A stretch of DNA of 64,000 nt from Brevundimonas sp. EYE_349 (GTDB lineage: Bacteria > Pseudomonadota > Alphaproteobacteria > Caulobacterales > Caulobacteraceae), in the NCBI RefSeq assembly GCF_023147505.1, contig NZ_JAHXPB010000002.1:186001-250000 (forward strand). Reading direction: 5' to 3'. Positions within the stretch are counted from its first letter, which is position 1. Each line of letters opens with the position of its first letter. Shown in pieces: positions 60,003-64,000 of this stretch. Below the pieces are notes generated by a model that was not told where the DNA came from, ran no database searches, and was given only the letters and a program-made list of their open reading frames with translations. The translations under genes and the position numbers were made by a program.

Positions 60003-61109
60003 TCAGGCCCAGTGCATCTGCACCCGGTGCGCGGCCGCCCAGTGGATGGCGCGAATGGCGTCGATGACGGCTTCGGTCGCGGCGCGCGTGCCCAGTTCGC
60101 CGCCCAGATCGGCGGTTACGGCGCCGGCGGCCAGGACGGCGGCGACGGCGGCCTCGATGGAATCCGCCTCGTCCTCCATCTTCAGACTGTGGCGCAGCAG
60201 CAGGGCCGCCGACAGGATGGCCCCTACCGGATTGGCCAGGTCCTGACCGGCGATGTCGGGCGCCGAACCGTGGATCGGCTCGAACAGACCGGGCCCCTGG
60301 GTTCCCAATGAGGCGGAGGGCAGCAGGCCGATTGAGCCGCCCAGCACCGAAATCTCGTCCGACAGAATGTCGCCGAACATGTTCTCGGTCAGGATGACGT
60401 CATAGTCGCGCGGTTTGCGGATCAGGTGCATGGCCATGGAATCGACCAGGGCGTGCTCCAGTTGGATGTCCGGGAATTCCTCGGCATGGATGCGGCTCAC
60501 CACCTCGCGCCACAGGCGGCTGGTCTCCATGACATTGGCCTTGTCGACCGACGTCACCTTGCCGCGACGCTGGCGCGCGGTCTGGAAGGCGGCGCGGGCG
60601 ACGCGCTCGATCTCCACCACCGTATATTCGCACAGGTCGGTGGCGCCCTTCTCGTCGCGGGTCTTCTTGCCGAAATAGACGCCGCCGGTCAGTTCGCGGA
60701 AGACGATCAGATCGACGCCCTCGACGATCTCCTTCTTCAACGGCGAACGGTGCGCCATCACCGGCGAAACCTGCAGCGGGCGCAGATTGGCGAAAAGCCC
60801 CATGGCCTTGCGAATGGCCAGCAGCCCCTGTTCGGGTCTCACCTTGGCGCCGTCCCACTTGGGCCCGCCGACCGCGCCCAGCAGAACCGCGTCGGCCTCG
60901 ATACAGGCGGCGCTGGTGACGTCGGGCAGAGCCTCGCCCGTGGCATCGATGGCCGCACCCCCGATCAGATGTTCGGTGAAGGCGAAGTGGTGGCCGTAGA
61001 AGTCGGCGATGACCGACAATACCTGGCGGGCGGCGCCCGCCACCTCGGGTCCGACGCCGTCGCCGGGCAGGACGACGATATTGTAGGTCTTGGGGGCGGC
61101 GGTGGTCAT
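60003..61109 (-). CDS. leuB: 3-isopropylmalate dehydrogenase LeuB
   Basis: 368 residues. Oxidises and decarboxylates 3-isopropylmalate to 2-oxoisocaproate (leucine synthesis) using NAD. Diagnostic segments are VLPGDGVGPEV, LLGAVGGPKW, PEQGLLAIRKAMGLFANLRPL, FRELTGGVYFGKK, VTSVDKANVMETSRLWREVV, TENMFGDILSDE and HGSAPDIAGQDLANPVGAILSAALLL. It overlaps the leuD stop by one base (TGATG) and is the last gene of the leftward ilvE-leuC-leuD-leuB run. No terminator hairpin is obvious after it. Confidence 0.97.
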   Translation of the reverse strand: MTTAAPKTYNIVVLPGDGVGPEVAGAARQVLSVIADFYGHHFAFTEHLIGGAAIDATGEALPDVTSAACIEADAVLLGAVGGPKWDGAKVRPEQGLLAIRKAMGLFANLRPLQVSPVMAHRSPLKKEIVEGVDLIVFRELTGGVYFGKKTRDEKGATDLCEYTVVEIERVARAAFQTARQRRGKVTSVDKANVMETSRLWREVVSRIHAEEFPDIQLEHALVDSMAMHLIRKPRDYDVILTENMFGDILSDEISVLGGSIGLLPSASLGTQGPGLFEPIHGSAPDIAGQDLANPVGAILSAALLLRHSLKMEDEADSIEAAVAAVLAAGAVTADLGGELGTRAATEAVIDAIRAIHWAAAHRVQMHWA

Positions 61110-61693
61110 CAGGTGGTCTCTCTCGATCGCTCGTAGGCTTCGATCTCGGTCATGTTTGATTGCAGCCAGCCCAGGGTGTCCACCCCGTCCAGCAGGCATT
61201 GGCGGGCGAAGGATTCGACCCTGAACGGCACCGGTTCGGCATTGCCGCGCTGGATCTGATTGGCCTGAAGGTCGATCGTGACCGGCTGGTCCGGCTGGGA
61301 CGCCAGATCGTCCCAAACGGCCTGGCTGACGACGATGGGCAAAAGGCCGTTTTTCAACGCATTCGATGTAAAAATGTCAGCGATTTCGGTCGAGATCACC
61401 GCCCGAAACCCATAGTCCAGCAAGGCCCAGGGCGCGTGTTCGCGCGACGACCCGCAGGCGAAATTCTTGCCCGCCAACAGGATGCGGTGCTCCGCCGGAT
61501 CGATGCGGTTCAGAATGGCCTCGGGCTTTTCCGATCCGTCGTCTTCGTAACGCCAGTCATAGAAGGCGGCCTTGCCCAGCCCTTCGCGCGTGGTTGTGGT
61601 CAGGAAGCGCGCGGGGATGATCTGATCCGTGTCGATATTGGCCTGGCTGAGCGTGACCGTCTTCGACGTCAGGACCTTGAAGGGCTCAGACAT
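61109..61693 (-). CDS. leuD: 3-isopropylmalate dehydratase small subunit LeuD
   Basis: 194 residues. With LeuC it isomerises 2- to 3-isopropylmalate. Typical segments are ANIDTDQIIPARFL, LAGKNFACGSSREHAPWALLDYGFRAVIS and IFTSNALKNGLLPIVV. The start at 61693 (MSEPFK) is chosen over ATG at 61699 because GGAG ends directly before the earlier one. That GGAG is formed from the last bases of an inverted-repeat element, as at the acyltransferase gene. The element separates leuC and leuD by 149 bases. Confidence 0.97.
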   Translation of the reverse strand: MSEPFKVLTSKTVTLSQANIDTDQIIPARFLTTTTREGLGKAAFYDWRYEDDGSEKPEAILNRIDPAEHRILLAGKNFACGSSREHAPWALLDYGFRAVISTEIADIFTSNALKNGLLPIVVSQAVWDDLASQPDQPVTIDLQANQIQRGNAEPVPFRVESFARQCLLDGVDTLGWLQSNMTEIEAYERSRETT

Positions 61694-61701
61694 AATCATC
61701 T

Positions 61702-61830
61702 CCGCTCATCCCCGCGAAAGCGGGGACCCAGTTCTGTGGGCGACGGGCGCCACCCGTCCAGCCCTGGCGTCTATCCAGCGCGCGGCGCTTGGCGAAAGCA
61801 CTGGGTCCCCGCTTTCGCGGGGATGAGCGG
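61702..61830. repeat. Long inverted-repeat element, copy 2 (inside leuC-leuD)
   Basis: Arms of 31 bases at 61702-61732 and 61800-61830 match perfectly as reverse complements, with a 67-base spacer. The inner hairpin reads CCCCGC-GAAA-GCGGGG. Compared with the copy at 5553-5680, a G/C swap in one arm is matched by a swap in the other and within each small hairpin. The element fills the leuC-leuD gap, and its outer bases form part of the leuD ribosome site. Confidence 0.92.
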
Positions 61831-61842
61831 AAGGATGCAGCG

Positions 61843-63249
61843 TTAGACATGCTCCGCCTCGTTCAGATAGACGCGCGGGTCGGTCAGAACGCCCGCCACC
61901 GCCGTCGCCGCCGCCGTGGCCGGGCTGGCCAGGATGGTGCGGGCGTCCTTGCCCTGACGGCCTTCGAAGTTGCGATTCGACGTGGATACGGCCAGTTGCC
62001 CCGGCGCGACGAAATCGCCGTTCATGGCGATGCACATCGAACAGCCGGGAATGCGCCATTCGGCCCCGGCGGCGATGAAGACTTCGTGCAGACCTTCCGC
62101 CTCGGCGTCGCGACGCACGGCCTCGGACCCCGGCACCACCAACATCCGCAGCCCCGGCTTCACCTTGCGGCCTCGCAACACATCGGCGGCGGCCCGCAGA
62201 TCGGGCAGACGGCCGTTGGTGCAGGAGCCGATGAAGACCACATCCACCGGCTGGCTGGTCGTCGCCTCGCCTGCGGTGAAGCCCATGTAGGCGATGGCCT
62301 TGCGGTCGCTGTCCGACTGAGGCTGCGGCACCGGTGAACCGATAGGGGCGCCTGCGTCCGGCGTCGTGCCCCAGGTCGCCATAGGGCGGATTGCCGCGCC
62401 GTCCAGCACCACTTCGGCATCGAACACCGCGTCAGGATCAGACGCCAGCTTCAGCCAATCAGCCGCCGCCGCCTCATAGTCCGCTGGAACATTCTTGCGG
62501 CCGCGCAGCCAGTCGATGGTCGTCTGGTCGGGCGCGATCATGCCGGCGCGCGCACCGGCCTCGATGGACATATTGCACAGGGTCATGCGCCCTTCCATGT
62601 CCAGCGACCGCACCGCCTCGCCCGCATATTCGATGACATAGCCAGTGCCGCCGCCGAAGCCGATGGCGGCGATGACGGCCAGGGCGACATCCTTGCCCGA
62701 CACGCCGGGCTGGAGTTGACCGTTCACGGTGACACGCATCGACCTGGCCTTGCGCTGCAACAGGCACTGGGTCGCCAACACATGGCCGACTTCCGAGGTG
62801 CCTATGCCGAAGGCCAGGGCGCCGAAGGCGCCATGCGTCGCCGTGTGGCTGTCGCCGCAAACCACCGTCATGCCCGGCTGGGTCAGGCCCAGCTCCGGCC
62901 CCATGACGTGAACCACGCCGCGATCATCCGAATCCCATCCCGCCAGCGGCACGCCGTGGGCGGCGCAGTTGCGCTCCAGCGTGTGCACCTGGGCCTCCGC
63001 TTGGGCCGTGACATAGGGTTTCAAGCCGTTCAGCCCCGCAGGCAGGGTCGGGGTCGAATGGTCCAGGGTCGCATAGGTGCGGTCGGGACGGCGAACCTTC
63101 AGTCCGCGCGCCTCGATCTCGCTGAAGGCCTGGGGGCTGGTGACTTCGTGCACCAGATGCAGGTCAATATACAGAACCCCCGGCGTCTCGGCCGTTTCCG
63201 ACCGCACGACGTGAGCGTCCCAGACCTTGTCGAACAGGGTCTTAGGCAT
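61843..63249 (-). CDS. leuC: 3-isopropylmalate dehydratase large subunit LeuC
   Basis: 468 residues, aconitase-type. The three Cys ligands of the [4Fe-4S] cluster are in [11 protein letters not shown] and GCSMCIAMN. Other hallmarks are [37 protein letters not shown] and the N-terminal [11 protein letters not shown]. With LeuD it forms isopropylmalate isomerase. The ATG at 63249 overlaps the ilvE stop by eight bases, so translation is coupled. Confidence 0.97.
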   Translation of the reverse strand: MPKTLFDKVWDAHVVRSETAETPGVLYIDLHLVHEVTSPQAFSEIEARGLKVRRPDRTYATLDHSTPTLPAGLNGLKPYVTAQAEAQVHTLERNCAAHGVPLAGWDSDDRGVVHVMGPELGLTQPGMTVVCGDSHTATHGAFGALAFGIGTSEVGHVLATQCLLQRKARSMRVTVNGQLQPGVSGKDVALAVIAAIGFGGGTGYVIEYAGEAVRSLDMEGRMTLCNMSIEAGARAGMIAPDQTTIDWLRGRKNVPADYEAAAADWLKLASDPDAVFDAEVVLDGAAIRPMATWGTTPDAGAPIGSPVPQPQSDSDRKAIAYMGFTAGEATTSQPVDVVFIGSCTNGRLPDLRAAADVLRGRKVKPGLRMLVVPGSEAVRRDAEAEGLHEVFIAAGAEWRIPGCSMCIAMNGDFVAPGQLAVSTSNRNFEGRQGKDARTILASPATAAATAVAGVLTDPRVYLNEAEHV

Positions 63250-64000
63250 ATTCAGGCGTCCGTTTCTCTGCGGGCGCGTCAATCGGCTCCAGCCAGCCGA
63301 ACGTGTCCGGCGTCTCGCCCGTGAACAGGCCGCGGAAGGCGTGGTTGATCGCCTTGGTCACCGGGCCAGGTCCAGCGGCGCGGGTGGTTATGCCATCGAC
63401 CGAACGCACCGGCGTGATCTCTGCGGCGGTGCCGGTCATGAAAATCTCGTCGGCCAGATACAAGGCCTCGCGCGGCATGGCCTGTTCGATGACCTCATAC
63501 CCCTGCGCCCTGGCCAGCTTGATGACGCTGTCGCGGGTGATGCCCATAAGGATGGAGTTGGCGGCGGGCGGGGTCATGACCTTGCCGTCCTTGACCACGA
63601 ACAGATTCTCCCCTGCCCCTTCGGACAGACGGCCATCGACACCCAGGGCGATGCCCTCGCCGAAACCCCCGACGCGCGCTTCGCGGCCGATCAGATAGGA
63701 AGACAGATAATTGCCGCCGGCCTTGGCCGCCGACGGGGTGGTGTTCGGCGCGATGCGGTTCCAGCTGGAGACACAGGCGTCCACGCCCTTTTCCAGCGCC
63801 TCTTCGCCCAGATAGGCGCCCCAGGTGAAGGCGGCGATGGCGATGTCGACCGTCATGTTTTGCGGCTGAGGCGTCACGCCCATGCCGCACTGACCCAGGA
63901 AGGCGATCGGGCGGATATAGGCCGAGCGCAGCCCCTCGGTCCGCACCACCAGATTGCAGGCCTCGACCAGCTCATCCTCGGTATAGGGCAACTGGATATG
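63242..64000 (-). CDS. ilvE: Branched-chain amino-acid aminotransferase IlvE, C-terminal part
   Basis: The gene runs off the right edge, so the N-terminus is missing. About 250 residues are visible. They include [52 protein letters not shown], with the pyridoxal-phosphate lysine in AAKAGG, and [13 protein letters not shown] plus [20 protein letters not shown]. It transfers the amino group to the keto acids of leucine, valine and isoleucine. It overlaps leuC and heads the visible part of the ilvE-leuCDB run. Confidence 0.96.
   Translation of the reverse strand, partial: HIQLPYTEDELVEACNLVVRTEGLRSAYIRPIAFLGQCGMGVTPQPQNMTVDIAIAAFTWGAYLGEEALEKGVDACVSSWNRIAPNTTPSAAKAGGNYLSSYLIGREARVGGFGEGIALGVDGRLSEGAGENLFVVKDGKVMTPPAANSILMGITRDSVIKLARAQGYEVIEQAMPREALYLADEIFMTGTAAEITPVRSVDGITTRAAGPGPVTKAINHAFRGLFTGETPDTFGWLEPIDAPAEKRTPEYA

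Overview
The window is high-GC (roughly two thirds G+C) alphaproteobacterial DNA. The gene families and their arrangement point to the Caulobacterales, most likely a Brevundimonas-like organism. The signs are a MalA-type TonB receptor with a LacI regulator and a MalY-type permease, tandem S46 peptidases, an amt gene followed by a TorF-family porin, an ilvE-leuC-leuD-leuB run, and NodT/RND efflux. The genus is inferred from these families, not from a marker gene.

Layout. 1-3154: one end of an integrated conjugative element (C-terminus of TrbI, a DUF2274 gene, a small unknown, an HTH regulator, a large serine recombinase), stopping in the 3' end of tRNA-Ser(GGA), 3122-3211. 3351-11195: chromosomal genes for methionine sulfoxide repair (msrA), 2-oxoadipate/lysine breakdown (hglS-like), a membrane acyltransferase fused to DUF998 beside the osmoregulated-glucan synthase opgH, and an SDR. 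11305-16583: GNAT, two membrane proteins, folB-folM with a 26-residue membrane protein ahead of them, an unexplained two-gene module (14120-14916), a Nudix hydrolase, an unknown, and a small DMT transporter. 16600-22510: uvrC, beta-carbonic anhydrase, a Phd/PIN toxin-antitoxin pair translationally coupled to pgsA, a retropepsin-like protease, DUF1289, a small unknown, and an enoyl-CoA hydratase. 22583-25542: an ABC exporter of DevBCA type, divergent from two S46 dipeptidyl-peptidases and a GNAT (25767-30615). 30824-34215: a TetR-EmrB-EmrA-type efflux operon. 34813-41470: an AcrA-AcrB-NodT operon with a divergent TetR and two matching palindromic operators. 41545-57609: a starch/maltodextrin island. 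57667-59784: amt and a TorF porin. 60003-64000: leuB, leuD, leuC and ilvE, reading leftward.

How the genes work together. In the starch island the TonB receptor imports maltodextrins across the outer membrane. Exported or periplasmic GH13, GH97 and GH15 enzymes and a GH13 alpha-glucosidase cut them to maltose and glucose. A MalY-like and a FucP-like permease would take these across the inner membrane, with the LacI protein as the probable regulator. The two efflux operons each carry a TetR gene with a palindrome at its promoter. The ilvE-leuCDB genes form a branched-chain amino-acid operon.

Non-coding structure is a notable part of this window. Two copies of a long inverted-repeat element (5553-5680 and 61702-61830) have matched compensatory changes, and each lies directly against a downstream start codon, supplying part or all of its ribosome binding site. 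Three other palindromic intergenic element types are also present. The least explained coding locus is the two-gene module at 14120-14916.
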